A DNA stretch of 37,012 nt from Candidatus Competibacteraceae bacterium (GCA_024641125.1 JAHEDQ010000015.1:1-37012), one strand, 5' to 3'; counted from the stretch's first letter, positions 7,109 through 15,834 are shown. Numbers and translations are program-made. Notes: generated by a model from the letters alone, not told the origin.

Positions 7109-7468
7109 ATGAGTGAAATGCAGGATTACCAGTCCAGCCTGTCCGACCCGGGCAGCCGAAAGTTTGAGACTTTCTCCTACCTTCCGGAGCTGACCGAGGA
7201 GCAGATCCGAACCCAGGTCGGCTACATCGTCAGCAAGGGCTGGAACCCGGCGGTCGAGCACACCGAGCCGGTCAACGCCTTCAGTCACTACTGGTACATG
7301 TGGAAGCTGCCCATGTTCGGTGAGACCGATGTGGACACGATCCTGGCCGAGGCCGAGGCCTGCCACAAGGCGCACCCGACGCATCACGTCCGATTGGTGG
7401 GCTATGACAACTACGCCCAGTCCCAGGGCACCTCCATGGTAATCCATCGAGGTCCGATCGAGGTTTGA
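7109..7468 (+). CDS. cbbS: Ribulose-1,5-bisphosphate carboxylase/oxygenase, form I small subunit
   Basis: A 119-residue protein, normal for bacterial small subunits. It caps the L8 core to form the L8S8 holoenzyme. The family pattern is clear: [15 protein letters not shown] near the N-terminus, then [51 protein letters not shown] and a C-terminal VIHRGP. It lies 48 bases after cbbL. Two ATGs occur in tandem, at 7106 and 7109. GAGGAG (7097-7102) gives a better 6-base spacing to 7109, so I chose that one. Confidence 0.96.
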   Translation: MSEMQDYQSSLSDPGSRKFETFSYLPELTEEQIRTQVGYIVSKGWNPAVEHTEPVNAFSHYWYMWKLPMFGETDVDTILAEAEACHKAHPTHHVRLVGYDNYAQSQGTSMVIHRGPIEV

Positions 7469-7558
7469 CCCATAGCTAAGGACAAACCCTCACCCGGTGC
7501 TCTTCAACCACCTATCAGTGAGGCGCAGAATCGGTCTAGTTTGAACGAGCATGCTGAC

Positions 7559-8365
7559 ATGAGCGACATCGATCACACCCAGTATGTCATTGCGGAACAA
7601 CCGTACTACCGGGCAGTGGCCGACGAGGTGGACCTCTATGAGGCCGCCTATGCGGCGCGCATGCCGGTGATGCTGAAAGGGCCGACCGGTTGCGGCAAGT
7701 CACGTTTTGTCGAACACATGGCCTGGCGCCTGGGAAAGCCCCTGATCACCGTTGCCTGCAACGAGGACATGACCGCCTCAGACCTGGTCGGTCGATATCT
7801 GCTGGACATCAATGGAACCCGCTGGCAGGACGGGCCGCTCACGGTGGCGGCCCGGATTGGGGCAATTTGCTATCTCGACGAGGTGGTGGAAGCCCGCCAG
7901 GACACCACGGTGGTCATCCACCCGTTGACCGACCATCGGCGCAATCTTCCGTTGGAGAAGAAGGCCGAACTGGTTCAAGCGCACCCGGATTTTCAGATTG
8001 TGATTTCCTACAATCCCGGCTATCAGAGCCTGATGAAGGATCTGAAGCAATCCACCAAACAGCGATTCGGGGCCTTGGATTTTGCCTATCCCGAGGCCCA
8101 GGTCGAGGCCGAGATCGTCGTCCATGAAAGCGGGGTCGATCCCGCGGTGGCGGACAAACTGGTCCAGGTTGCGCAGAGATCGCGGAATCTCAAGGGCCAT
8201 GGACTGGACGAAGGCATGTCAACTCGCCTGCTGGTCTATGCGGGACAACTGATCGCAAAAGGCGTTGCGCCATCGGCTGCCTGCCGGATGGCTCTGGTGT
8301 GCCCGCTGACCGACGATCCCGACATGCGTGACACCCTGGACGCTGCGGTCACCACGTTTTTTTGA
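7559..8365 (+). CDS. cbbQ: CbbQ, MoxR-type AAA+ ATPase (RuBisCO activase subunit)
   Basis: A 268-residue protein. With CbbO it forms a hexameric motor that removes inhibitory sugar phosphates from RuBisCO. The Walker A motif GPTGCGKS is at residues 41-48, Walker B is [11 protein letters not shown] at ~102-112, and a sensor-like region [11 protein letters not shown] follows, ending in the usual [11 protein letters not shown] helical segment. ATG 7559 gives the usual family start (M-x-x-ID-x-x-QY); an in-frame TTG at 7541 would add six residues. Neither has a strong ribosome site. It lies 90 bases downstream of cbbS, in the same operon. Confidence 0.93.
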   Translation: MSDIDHTQYVIAEQPYYRAVADEVDLYEAAYAARMPVMLKGPTGCGKSRFVEHMAWRLGKPLITVACNEDMTASDLVGRYLLDINGTRWQDGPLTVAARIGAICYLDEVVEARQDTTVVIHPLTDHRRNLPLEKKAELVQAHPDFQIVISYNPGYQSLMKDLKQSTKQRFGALDFAYPEAQVEAEIVVHESGVDPAVADKLVQVAQRSRNLKGHGLDEGMSTRLLVYAGQLIAKGVAPSAACRMALVCPLTDDPDMRDTLDAAVTTFF

Positions 8366-8401
8366 GTCGGCATCCCGCGGCGATCGGCGCACCGTCCAAC
8401 C

Positions 8402-10747
8402 ATGAGCATTGACTTCAGCGAACACCTGGCATGTCTCGACATGCAGGACCCAACACACCGTGAGGCGCTTGAGTCCTCCTGTCAGGAGGCTGCCCGGTTG
8501 ATGTCCCCCCGGGGTCTGGACAACTATCTGCAGGGGGTCAAAGCCATCTGCGCCCTTGGCAAGGGTCGGGATCTGCCCCTCACCTACGTACAGGAAATGC
8601 CGGGTGTCGCCAAGGAAGTGGGTGAGGATGTGATCCCGGATGTGGTGCAGGCCCTGATGCGCCTTTCCTCCCACACAAGCGGGACGGTGATTACCCTGCT
8701 GATGGCCAGCCTGCCACTGGCGGCGCAGCGGTTGGGGGACGCGGATCTGTTGCGCGGATTTCTCGAACTGGTGCACCACCTGGCAGGTAAAACGCCGCGC
8801 GGGCTTCGGCCCATGGCCGAGAACCTGGATGAATTGCTGTCCAAGCTGACTCTGGGCGGGCTCAGGCGATGGGCCCTGTGGGGCGCTCAGGCCCATGCCC
8901 GGGATGTGGCGGGCCAAACGGCTTACTTCGGTCTTGCCACCGAGTCATCCCGGGCGGTGTTGCAGAGTGAGCGGCGTGGCACCTTGTTTGTCGATACCCA
9001 GCGGCGGCTCAATTTCTACCTGCGCGCCTTGTGGGCTCGTGCGTTTTTCATGCGCCCCACCTCCGGCGATTTCGAGACGCGTGTCGGTCTGCAGCCGTAT
9101 ATCCGCGATCACCAGATTCACCTGCCGGACGCTTTCGATGATTTTGGCGACGTGCCGGGCGTCGAAATCTATCGTGCGGCCGCGGCCCACGCCGCCGCGC
9201 ACATCGTGCACACCAAGCACCCCGTCGCCGTCGAACAGATCGCCCCTGCGCAGATGAAGTTCATCAATCTGTTCGAAGATGCACGGGTCGAGTGGTTGGC
9301 GATTCGCGATTTTCCGGGTCTGAAAACGCTCTGGCTGCGCTTTTTCCACCCCCAATCTGCCGAATCACCGGAGCGGCATCCCGCTGTGGATCTCATGCTG
9401 CGCGTGGCCCATGGGCTGCTTGATCCCGACTACTGCGACCCCCTGCCGTTGGTGGTCGATACCGCTCAGCGTTTTCGGGCGACACTGCAGGCAGATCCGA
9501 ACGACAACCGGAACAGCGTGGAGGCGGGGATGAATTTCTACCAGGCCGTACTGGACAGGGAGGGTATGCCCGGGTTGAGAACGCTGGAGGGCGGGTCAAT
9601 CCTGTACCGGGATGACAACCGTTACTTCTGGTCTTTCAGCGAGGCCGATCGGGTCGATCACGCCGGCTGGGTGCCGGCCCCGCGCCAGATTCGACGCACG
9701 GTCAGTGTGATGGAGATGGTCAACGAGCTGGACTGCGAACTGGCGGGAGACGATGCGCAGGAGGTGTGGACTCTGTCCACGCCGTTCTGGCTCGACCAGG
9801 AGGCGTGCACCATCAATGAGCTTGAGGGCAAAGAACCGGTGTCCGACCCATATCACTATGCCGAGTGGGACTACCAGGTGCAGCTGTTTCGACCCGACTG
9901 GGCAACGGTGATCGAGCGGCGTCAGCCCAAGGACGATCCGAAAATGCTCGATCGGATTCTGCAACGGCACAGACCTGTCGCAAGCCGTATTCGTCATCTG
10001 GTGGATGCGCTTCAACCCCAGGGCATCGTGCGCCGGCGCGGCCATGAGGAGGGCGAGGAGATCGACCTGAACGCGGCGGTGCGGGCGATGATCGATATTC
10101 GGCGCGGGATCATGCCCGATCCGCGTATCAACATTCGTGTGACACGGCACTTGCGCGACCTGGCGGTGGTGGTGCTCATGGATCTGTCCGAATCCACCAA
10201 CGACCCGGTGGACGCCGACGACACAAGCGGCCCGACCGTGCTGGATCTGACCCGCGAAGCCACCGCGCTTCTGGCCTGGGCCATCGACTCCATCGGCGAC
10301 CCGTTCGCGGTCCACGGTTTCGCTTCCGACGGTCGTCATGACGTTCAGTACTATCGCTTCAAGGATTTCCAACAGGGTTATGACGACGACGCCAAGGCCC
10401 GCCTTGCGGGCATGCGTGGCGGGCTGTCCACGCGCATGGGCGCGGCTTTGCGCCACGCGGGTTGGCATCTGTCTCAACAACCGAATCAGAAGCGACTCAT
10501 CCTGCTGATCACCGACGGTGAGCCGGCAGACATCGACGAGCGTGATCCGCAGTATCTCAGACACGACACCAAGAAGGCGGTGGAGGCATTGGCCGCCCGC
10601 GGCATTCAAACCTACTGCCTGACTCTGGATCCGAATGCTGACCGCTATGTCGAACGCATCTTTGGCGAAAGCCGCTATTCGATCATCGACCACGTCAAAC
10701 GCTTGCCGGAGCGGCTGCCGGCGGTGTTTGCCAGCATAACCGGCTAG
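8402..10747 (+). CDS. cbbO: CbbO, von Willebrand factor A domain RuBisCO activase adaptor
   Basis: A 781-residue protein, the usual size. The long N-terminal part is helical and of the CbbO/NorD type. The last ~200 residues are a VWA domain starting DLAVVVLMDLSESTND, where DLSES is the metal-ion-dependent adhesion site (MIDAS), followed by ILLITDGEPADIDERDPQYL. CbbO docks one copy on the CbbQ hexamer and uses the VWA domain to contact RuBisCO. ATG 8402 is 36 bases after the cbbQ stop. The order cbbL-S-Q-O is canonical. Confidence 0.93.
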   Translation: MSIDFSEHLACLDMQDPTHREALESSCQEAARLMSPRGLDNYLQGVKAICALGKGRDLPLTYVQEMPGVAKEVGEDVIPDVVQALMRLSSHTSGTVITLLMASLPLAAQRLGDADLLRGFLELVHHLAGKTPRGLRPMAENLDELLSKLTLGGLRRWALWGAQAHARDVAGQTAYFGLATESSRAVLQSERRGTLFVDTQRRLNFYLRALWARAFFMRPTSGDFETRVGLQPYIRDHQIHLPDAFDDFGDVPGVEIYRAAAAHAAAHIVHTKHPVAVEQIAPAQMKFINLFEDARVEWLAIRDFPGLKTLWLRFFHPQSAESPERHPAVDLMLRVAHGLLDPDYCDPLPLVVDTAQRFRATLQADPNDNRNSVEAGMNFYQAVLDREGMPGLRTLEGGSILYRDDNRYFWSFSEADRVDHAGWVPAPRQIRRTVSVMEMVNELDCELAGDDAQEVWTLSTPFWLDQEACTINELEGKEPVSDPYHYAEWDYQVQLFRPDWATVIERRQPKDDPKMLDRILQRHRPVASRIRHLVDALQPQGIVRRRGHEEGEEIDLNAAVRAMIDIRRGIMPDPRINIRVTRHLRDLAVVVLMDLSESTNDPVDADDTSGPTVLDLTREATALLAWAIDSIGDPFAVHGFASDGRHDVQYYRFKDFQQGYDDDAKARLAGMRGGLSTRMGAALRHAGWHLSQQPNQKRLILLITDGEPADIDERDPQYLRHDTKKAVEALAARGIQTYCLTLDPNADRYVERIFGESRYSIIDHVKRLPERLPAVFASITG

Positions 10748-10826
10748 TTCCGATGGCCTGGAGCGGGCTCATCGCGAAACCATCTTTCGGCGCGGCCATC
10801 GCCGCCCACCGTGCGGTGCGGAACCC

Positions 10827-11162
10827 GTGAGTCTCGATACACGCCAGTTCGGTCGCACCGTGCGGCTCAGTGAGCAACACATCCACCAGCGACTGCGGGA
10901 CGCCCAACTGAGGGGTTGGGCCCTGGTGATCGAGCATGCGGGAGATGCCGACCCGCACACGACCTACTGGGATCGGTGGGGCACACCCATTTGCGACCCG
11001 GACGACCCGGCCACCGCTTTGTTTGAGATCAACGCCTGTCGGGCATCCTTCCCCTCTCACTACATCCGGGTCAATGCCTGCGAACGGGATCGCGGACAGG
11101 CCCGGATTCGGGACAGCTTGCTGGTGTACTCACCGGAATCTCGGTCAGATTCCGGAGCCTGA
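10827..11162 (+). CDS. Divergent RuBisCO small-subunit-like protein downstream of cbbO
   Basis: A 111-residue protein whose middle aligns by eye with the CbbS of this same operon: GWALVIEH against [16 protein letters not shown] against [24 protein letters not shown] against [16 protein letters not shown], and a final SLLVYSPE against SMVIHRGP. The N-terminal strand that normally reads FETFSYLP is missing and replaced by a short RTVRLSEQHIHQRLRDAQL. It is therefore a small-subunit fold that has lost the usual large-subunit-contacting start. It sits 79 bases after cbbO and is probably in the same transcript. Possible roles are an alternative or regulatory small subunit, an assembly factor, or a CbbQO-related adaptor; none is shown. 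The start GTG 10827 has only a weak ribosome site. Confidence 0.75.
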   Translation: MSLDTRQFGRTVRLSEQHIHQRLRDAQLRGWALVIEHAGDADPHTTYWDRWGTPICDPDDPATALFEINACRASFPSHYIRVNACERDRGQARIRDSLLVYSPESRSDSGA

Positions 11163-11165
11163 TTC

Positions 11166-11516
11166 ATGCGCGCACCGGATCCCACACCCATGCGAACGCT
11201 GCCCAAGACCGTGTGTGCGCACCGATACAACCGGATTCGCCTTGCGCTGATTCGGCTGGGCACGCCAACCCGGGTGCGGCTGCCGGATCTGGGACCGTTG
11301 GAGATGATCCTGGATCAACATCGTTGGCTGTGTGTCGATTCCAGTCGGGACGGGTTGCCTCTGATGGCCTGGACTGATTTTCAGGATGCCGGTCGGGATC
11401 GTTTGGATCAGCCTGTGAGCTGTACGCTGCATTTCTACCACAGCCACGCCGGCGTTCTCATGGGGCGTGTTCCGGAGTTGTTGGATAGCGCCCTGAAGGC
11501 GCGTCTGGCGCAATAG
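11166..11516 (+). CDS. Unrecognised small protein at the end of the cbb operon
   Basis: A 116-residue protein that I cannot assign to a family. It is soluble, has a basic N-terminus (MRTLPKTVCAHRYNRIRLAL), and a compact region with alternating hydrophobic and polar residues: LEMILDQHRWLCVDSSRDGL, PLMAWTDFQD, then PVSCTLHFYHSHAGVLMGRV. The ATG is four bases after the stop of the small-subunit-like gene, and its ribosome site GGAG (11154-11157) lies inside that gene, so the two are almost certainly translated from one mRNA. An internal ATG at 11190 is an alternative start. Position suggests a RuBisCO-linked role, but that is inference only. Confidence 0.7.
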   Translation: MRAPDPTPMRTLPKTVCAHRYNRIRLALIRLGTPTRVRLPDLGPLEMILDQHRWLCVDSSRDGLPLMAWTDFQDAGRDRLDQPVSCTLHFYHSHAGVLMGRVPELLDSALKARLAQ

Positions 11517-11555
11517 ACGCGGATCAGGGTGTTGTCAACGTCTGACCGAGCGGGC

Positions 11556-11858
11556 TCAGTCCGTCTCCATGGGGGGTTCCCATCCGGCTGCTCGGGCACG
11601 CAGCATGGCCTCGGCCTGGATTCTCTGGTGGCGTTCCCGCATCTCTGTCGGTAGCTGTGACACAAGATGACCATACGGCTGCCAAGCGTCGCTGACGTCG
11701 TCGTAGAGCTGCTGAAGGCGGCCGAAGTCCCATCCCGCACAGGTTTCGCTCTCGGGCAGAATGCCCAGTATCCAGGCGTCGCGGATGATGCGGCCGATGT
11801 CCGTCATGCCGCCGAAGTGATCGTCATGGATGCCGGGGTAGGGGGCGTTGACTCTCAC
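11556..11858 (-). CDS. Conserved-looking hypothetical protein translationally coupled to the DUF924 gene
   Basis: A 100-residue soluble protein with no signal peptide or membrane segment. Features: an aromatic and charged start (APYPGIHDDHFGGMTDIGRI), ILPESETCAGWDFGRLQQLY, and a basic helical end with RERHQRIQAEAMLRARAAGW. I do not recognise the family. The GTG start at 11858-11856 overlaps the TGA of the upstream DUF924 gene (four-base GTGA overlap), a classic coupling arrangement, so the two proteins are probably made together. It converges with the end of the cbb operon, with only 39 bases between stop codons. Confidence 0.75.
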   Translation of the reverse strand: MRVNAPYPGIHDDHFGGMTDIGRIIRDAWILGILPESETCAGWDFGRLQQLYDDVSDAWQPYGHLVSQLPTEMRERHQRIQAEAMLRARAAGWEPPMETD

Positions 11859-12487
11859 ACGGCACCTCTGGGGTTGAGCGGCGCCTCACCGGCGCCTTTG
11901 GACAGGCGGTCGAGATAAACCTGCTCTCCCGGTAACGTCAATCGTCCCAGAACGGCATTGCGCTCAGGGAAGCGCCCGAAGCGTTCAATCGCGTCAAAAC
12001 GGCGCAGGGCCTCGTCCAGGAACGGGGCAAAAGAAGTTTGCCAGGCGTCCGGAACCGACTGGTATAGATGGCTGAACGCATCCAGCCCGCGGCGGTGCGC
12101 CTCCAGGTTCTCGCTGTCGATCAGAGGCATATACATAAATACCCGTTCTATCGGTTTCAACAAGCGGTCGCGGCCCTCGAAATGGCAGCGCATGGCCAGA
12201 CGGCGCGCCAACTCGTCGCCCGCATAGGCCGCCGCCTGTCCTGGATATCCACTGCGCCGCAGCTGGCCCAGCAGCAACAGCAGCGCCAACGCGCCCCGGT
12301 GAGAGCCCTCCCAGTCGGATAGAGCCCCATCCAAAGCCCGCTCCATCAGCGGCTCAAATCGGTCTGCACCCCGGGCTGGGTCATCTGGATCGGACAGAAA
12401 CCAGAACGACAGCCTGCCGGGCGAATAGGGCTGTTGTTCGGGTATGCTCTCGAACCAGTAGTCGAGGATCGCGTTACTATCCGTCAT
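11855..12487 (-). CDS. DUF924 family protein
   Basis: A 210-residue cytoplasmic protein. The DUF924 pattern is clear: ILDYWFE near the start, FWF, RFEPLMERALDGALSDWEGS, ALALLLLLGQLRRSGYPGQA, PIERVFMYMPLIDSENLEAH and FGRFPERNAVLGR. The family is an all-helical, TPR-like fold whose role is not established. The ATG is at 12487. The gene diverges from the Nudix gene with a 64-base gap, so the two share a compact bidirectional promoter region. Confidence 0.92.
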   Translation of the reverse strand: MTDSNAILDYWFESIPEQQPYSPGRLSFWFLSDPDDPARGADRFEPLMERALDGALSDWEGSHRGALALLLLLGQLRRSGYPGQAAAYAGDELARRLAMRCHFEGRDRLLKPIERVFMYMPLIDSENLEAHRRGLDAFSHLYQSVPDAWQTSFAPFLDEALRRFDAIERFGRFPERNAVLGRLTLPGEQVYLDRLSKGAGEAPLNPRGAV

Positions 12488-12551
12488 GCATCCGCCCTTG
12501 GATTCGATATCTGTAGTATACCGGGCGGATCTCAGACCCTAGGAGAGTCAA

Positions 12552-13097
12552 TTGAAGTTCTGCAGCGCCTGCGGAGGACCGCTGGCAGTCCGGGTGCCCA
12601 AGGGCGACAATCGACCACGACACGTCTGCAATGCCTGCGAGCGCATACATTACCAGAACCCCCAGGTGGTGGTGGGGTGTCTGCCCATCTGGGGCCAGCA
12701 GATCCTGCTCTGTCGTCGGGCCATACACCCCCGCAGGGGATTCTGGACGCTGCCAGCCGGGTTTATGGAAAATGGCGAGAGCACCGAGGATGGCGCAGCC
12801 CGTGAGACCCTGGAAGAGGCCTGCGCGGAGGTTCGGGGGTTGAAACTGGCCTCGGTGTTCAGTCTCCCGCATATCGACCAGGTCCACCTGTTTTACCGGG
12901 CCGAGTTGGTGGAGGGCCGCTATGCCGTGGGCGCGGAAACGCTCGAGGTGGGGCTGTTCAACGAAGGTGAGATCCCCTGGTCGGAGTTGGCGTTCGCCAC
13001 CGTTCGTAATGCGTTGGAGCAGTATTTCAGCGAGCGCGCCGAAGGCCTGTATGCGACTCGGGCGATGACGCTACGGCCCGACGGCGATCGAGTCTGA
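12552..13097 (+). CDS. Nudix hydrolase with N-terminal zinc ribbon
   Basis: A 181-residue protein. Residues 1-~35 carry two CxxC pairs (CSAC and CNAC), a zinc ribbon as in NudC-like ADP-ribose/NADH pyrophosphatases. The Nudix box follows as GFMENGESTEDGAARETLEE-A (the GX5EX7REUXEE pattern), which binds Mg2+ and cleaves nucleoside diphosphate-X bonds. It is shorter than NudC and belongs to the zinc-ribbon plus Nudix group common in Gammaproteobacteria; the substrate is not predictable. The start is TTG 12552, with AGGAGAG at 12541-12547; no in-frame ATG lies nearby that keeps the zinc ribbon. Confidence 0.93.
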   Translation: MKFCSACGGPLAVRVPKGDNRPRHVCNACERIHYQNPQVVVGCLPIWGQQILLCRRAIHPRRGFWTLPAGFMENGESTEDGAARETLEEACAEVRGLKLASVFSLPHIDQVHLFYRAELVEGRYAVGAETLEVGLFNEGEIPWSELAFATVRNALEQYFSERAEGLYATRAMTLRPDGDRV

Positions 13098-13250
13098 TCC
13101 GCAAATTTTTTGAAGGTGGATCGATGCAGCGCAGCTGATGTCCCGCCCCATAAGTTCGTTGCATTTCAGCGGGGCGAGGAGCGCCCAGGCTTCAGGCGGG
13201 AGGGCCCAGGATGGACTTCCCTCGGTATCGAGAACACTTCCGGGCTGTGC

Positions 13251-13553
13251 TCAGATTGCTCTGAATCCGCCGTTGACCCATTCCAGGACCATGGCGGCAA
13301 ACTCATCGGCGCGATCCCGGTGAAAAAAAATGTCCGCAGTTCTCGAACACCTTCAGTTGGCTGCGTTTCATTCTCCCGGTCAGCCGTTCGCCATTGTCAA
13401 CCAGCAGGAATATGTCGCGGTCGCCCCCAGAAGATTTGCGTTGGCAGGTCGAGATCATCCAGGTGGGGATCGACCGTGGCCAGGTTCTCCGGGTAAGTCT
13501 TGAACCAGTAATTAATAGGCCCCAGGCGGCCATCAGAAGAAGCCACGTAGTCG
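13251..13553 (-). pseudogene. Remnant of an alpha/beta hydrolase (C-terminal third only)
   Basis: Reading the minus strand with two single-base corrections gives a smooth alpha/beta hydrolase C-terminus: ADYVASSDGRLGPINYWFKT, PENLATVDPHLDDLDLPTQI, FWGDRDIFLLVDNGERL, then LKVFENCGHFFHRDRADEF and VLEWVNGG. WGDRD and NCGHF are the usual Asp and His catalytic regions. One extra base is needed in a G-run near 13430 and another in the A8 run at 13323-13330, so the reading frame is broken twice. The N-terminal two thirds, including the nucleophile elbow, is absent: the remnant ends where repeat copy 2 begins. It is decayed and probably not translated. Confidence 0.75.
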
Positions 13554-13667
13554 GCGGATTCATCGGTGCAAATCCTGGCAATAGAACAACTACTACCCGC
13601 GATCTGCGTCTTGAATCTGCACATTTCACCCGCCAATCTGCTTCGTCCAGAATAAATCAGAGGCGCC
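13554..13667 (-). repeat. Dispersed palindromic repeat, copy 2 (truncated)
   Basis: Read on the minus strand it starts GGCGCCTCTGATTTATTCTG, continues through the conserved GTGAAATGTGCAGATTCAAG and the central hairpin GGTAGTAG/CTATTGCC, and then stops matching soon after GCACCGATGAA. The whole right arm is missing, and sequence of the alpha/beta hydrolase remnant follows directly. About 114 of 160 bases are left. Confidence 0.8.
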
Positions 13668-14001
13668 CGCATGGCCCACCAGCTTCACCTACGAGGATTC
13701 GCCCGGTCATTCCGTGACTTCCCATGGTTTAGTTCGGTGTGATCGGTTTCTCCCGAACAGTTCGAAGTGCCCCGCCATCGCGTGGATATCGGCGTCCATT
13801 GCCGCTGGCATGGCATAATCCCCATCCTGCGACAGCATCCCTCACAGGGCGGTGCTTTCGCCGTCGCAACTGTTGGACAGCCGGGTGCTTATCCTGGCCG
13901 GCCGAAGCGTGTCTCGAGAGGCAACGTTTGCTGGGTGCAGGGCGACATGATCCGGACACCAGACTGGGGACTCAAAACCATTGCCCACCGTTGATCGCCG
14001 T
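13668..14001. other. Gap without recognisable gene, upstream of the MFS transporter
   Basis: Short open frames exist on both strands, but none has a ribosome site, family resemblance or convincing composition. It may contain more decayed sequence from the hydrolase region. I see no clear promoter. Confidence 0.4.
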
Positions 14002-15240
14002 ATGACCCCGGGCCTGGTTCTGCGGATATTTCTGCCCTTTGCGGCGGGCTACTTTCTGTCCTATGTCTACCGTTCGGTAAACGCGGTCATGGCGTCGGAT
14101 CTGACCGCCGAGTTCGCCCTTGGGCCGGCGGATCTGGGTCTCCTGACCAGTGCCTATTTTCTCACTTTTGCCGCTTTTCAAATGCCACTGGGTTTGCTGC
14201 TGGATCGCTATGGGCCACGGCGGGTTGAAGCCGCGTTGTTGCTGTTTGCCGGCCTGGGCGGTTTGGTCTTCGCCCAGGCCGAGGGCATGAGTGGTCTGCT
14301 ATTGGGGCGGGCACTGATCGGTTTCGGTGTGTCGGCCTGCCTGATGGGCAGCTTCAAGGCGTTTGCAAGCTGGTTTCCCAGAGAGCGTCTGCCGGCTGTG
14401 AACGGGTGGATCATGGCCGCCGGCGGACTCGGCGCTTTGACCGCCACGGCGCCGGTGGAGGCACTGTTGGGTGTGACCGATTGGCGCGGTATTTTTGTGG
14501 GCCTGGCTGTACTCAGTTTTCTGATCTCAGCCTTGGTGTTCTGGGTGGTCCCGGATCACTCGAGCGAGGGTTCCAGCGATGGTCTGCGCGCCCAGCTGGC
14601 CGGGATCGGTCAGATTCTGGGCAATCGCTACTTTTGGCGCATTGCCCCTGTGGGGACAGTGGTCCAGTCGTTCGGGCTTGCGCTGCCCGGACTCTGGGCG
14701 GCGCCCTGGTTGCGCGATGTGGCAGGCTTGGATAGGACTCAGGTGGCCGATCACCTTTTTGCTCTGGCGGTGGCGATCCTGCTGGGGTTTCTCACCATGG
14801 GCAACCTCACCTGGCGCCTGTCGCGTCGAGGGATTCGACCCATATTCGTGGCGGTGACCGGCATTGTCTGTTTCCTGCTGGCGCAGGTTTGGATACTAAC
14901 GGGCGCCGCCTCAAACCCGTTGCCGGCCTGGATGGCGTTTGGGTTTTTCAGCACCGCCACCACCCTATGCTACGCCATCCTTTCACAATACTTTGACCCG
15001 CGTCTGGCCGGACGGGTGAACACCGCGTTGAATCTGCTGGTGTTTGTCGGTGCCTTTATCGTCCAGTGGGGTCTCGGCGCCATCATCGGGCTGTGGGCGG
15101 AAACGGCGGATGGCCACTATCCGCGAGCCGCATATCAGGCCGCCTTTGGCCTGATGTTGCTCCTGCAGATGTTGAGTCTGACCTGGTTGGCATTCGATGT
15201 TTGGCGCAGCCGGGCCGGTGTTTCAAGTGCTGCTGCCTGA
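14002..15240 (+). CDS. Major facilitator superfamily transporter
   Basis: A 412-residue inner-membrane protein with about 12 hydrophobic helices. The first begins LVLRIFLPFAAGYFLSYVYR. The cytoplasmic loop between helices 2 and 3 reads GLLLDRYGPRR (MFS motif A), and the second half begins after the loop LRAQLAGIGQILGNRYFWRI. It resembles bacterial MFS carriers of the nitrate/sugar-phosphate-like type, but substrate residues are not diagnostic. ATG 14002 gives a short cytoplasmic N-terminus; an in-frame TTG at 13981 would add seven residues. The last 18 bases overlap the end of the convergent gene. Confidence 0.9.
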   Translation: MTPGLVLRIFLPFAAGYFLSYVYRSVNAVMASDLTAEFALGPADLGLLTSAYFLTFAAFQMPLGLLLDRYGPRRVEAALLLFAGLGGLVFAQAEGMSGLLLGRALIGFGVSACLMGSFKAFASWFPRERLPAVNGWIMAAGGLGALTATAPVEALLGVTDWRGIFVGLAVLSFLISALVFWVVPDHSSEGSSDGLRAQLAGIGQILGNRYFWRIAPVGTVVQSFGLALPGLWAAPWLRDVAGLDRTQVADHLFALAVAILLGFLTMGNLTWRLSRRGIRPIFVAVTGIVCFLLAQVWILTGAASNPLPAWMAFGFFSTATTLCYAILSQYFDPRLAGRVNTALNLLVFVGAFIVQWGLGAIIGLWAETADGHYPRAAYQAAFGLMLLLQMLSLTWLAFDVWRSRAGVSSAAA

Positions 15241-15834
15241 GTTGGGCCGAATCACCCGGAGATCTTCCACCCAGACAAGTTCGCAGGCGCCGTTGCCAGT
15301 GTCGCTTCGGGTGAGGGAGCTGCGCCAGTTGAACCCGTTTTCCCCGCGCACGCTGACCAAATAGCCGCGCAGCGCCACCACTTCCCCTTCACGTATTTTG
15401 CGCAGCCGATAAGCCACGCTTTCATTTGCCGGAATCAAATGCATGTTGGCGCTGTGGGTCTCCATTTCGCGCCGTGGTATAGGGAAGCGCTCAACCGACC
15501 AGAAATAGTATCGTCCGCCCTGACTGATGCTCACGTGTTCGAGCACCGTCTCATCCGACATACGGCCCCAGCCCAGGGCCAAATCCACCGGCGCCAGCGC
15601 CGCACCGGCATCGAATCGATAGTCTTCCCGACCCAGCACCCGGGCCTCGAGCTCGAATTCCGCCAAGGCTGTGATTCGATAGTGATCCCGCTTGAACTCG
15701 GCCCGTTCGGGCAGCGGGTTTTGCCGGGGCTGGTTTTTGGCCACCACACCAGGTCCGTGCCTGACCGGCCGATCTGACCACCACTGGAATGCGCCCAGCA
15801 GCATCAGACCCAGCAGCAGCAAGCGCCCCCACAC
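15223..15834 (-). CDS. Conserved hypothetical membrane-anchored protein
   Basis: About 203 residues. An N-terminal hydrophobic helix (VWGRLLLLGLMLLGAFQWW) anchors a domain outside the cytoplasm. Family-like signatures are YRITALAEFELEARVLGRED, YRFDAGAALAPVDLALGWGR, VSISQGGRYYFW, and a C-terminal GYLVSVRGENGFNWRSSLTR with GACELVWVEDL. I recognise this as a recurrent conserved hypothetical in Proteobacteria but know no function. Start GTG 15834 is chosen because it places the helix at the N-terminus and lies 20 bases after the upstream stop. Upstream extension in frame is possible but would overlap the neighbouring gene. Confidence 0.75.
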   Translation of the reverse strand: MWGRLLLLGLMLLGAFQWWSDRPVRHGPGVVAKNQPRQNPLPERAEFKRDHYRITALAEFELEARVLGREDYRFDAGAALAPVDLALGWGRMSDETVLEHVSISQGGRYYFWSVERFPIPRREMETHSANMHLIPANESVAYRLRKIREGEVVALRGYLVSVRGENGFNWRSSLTRSDTGNGACELVWVEDLRVIRPNSGSST

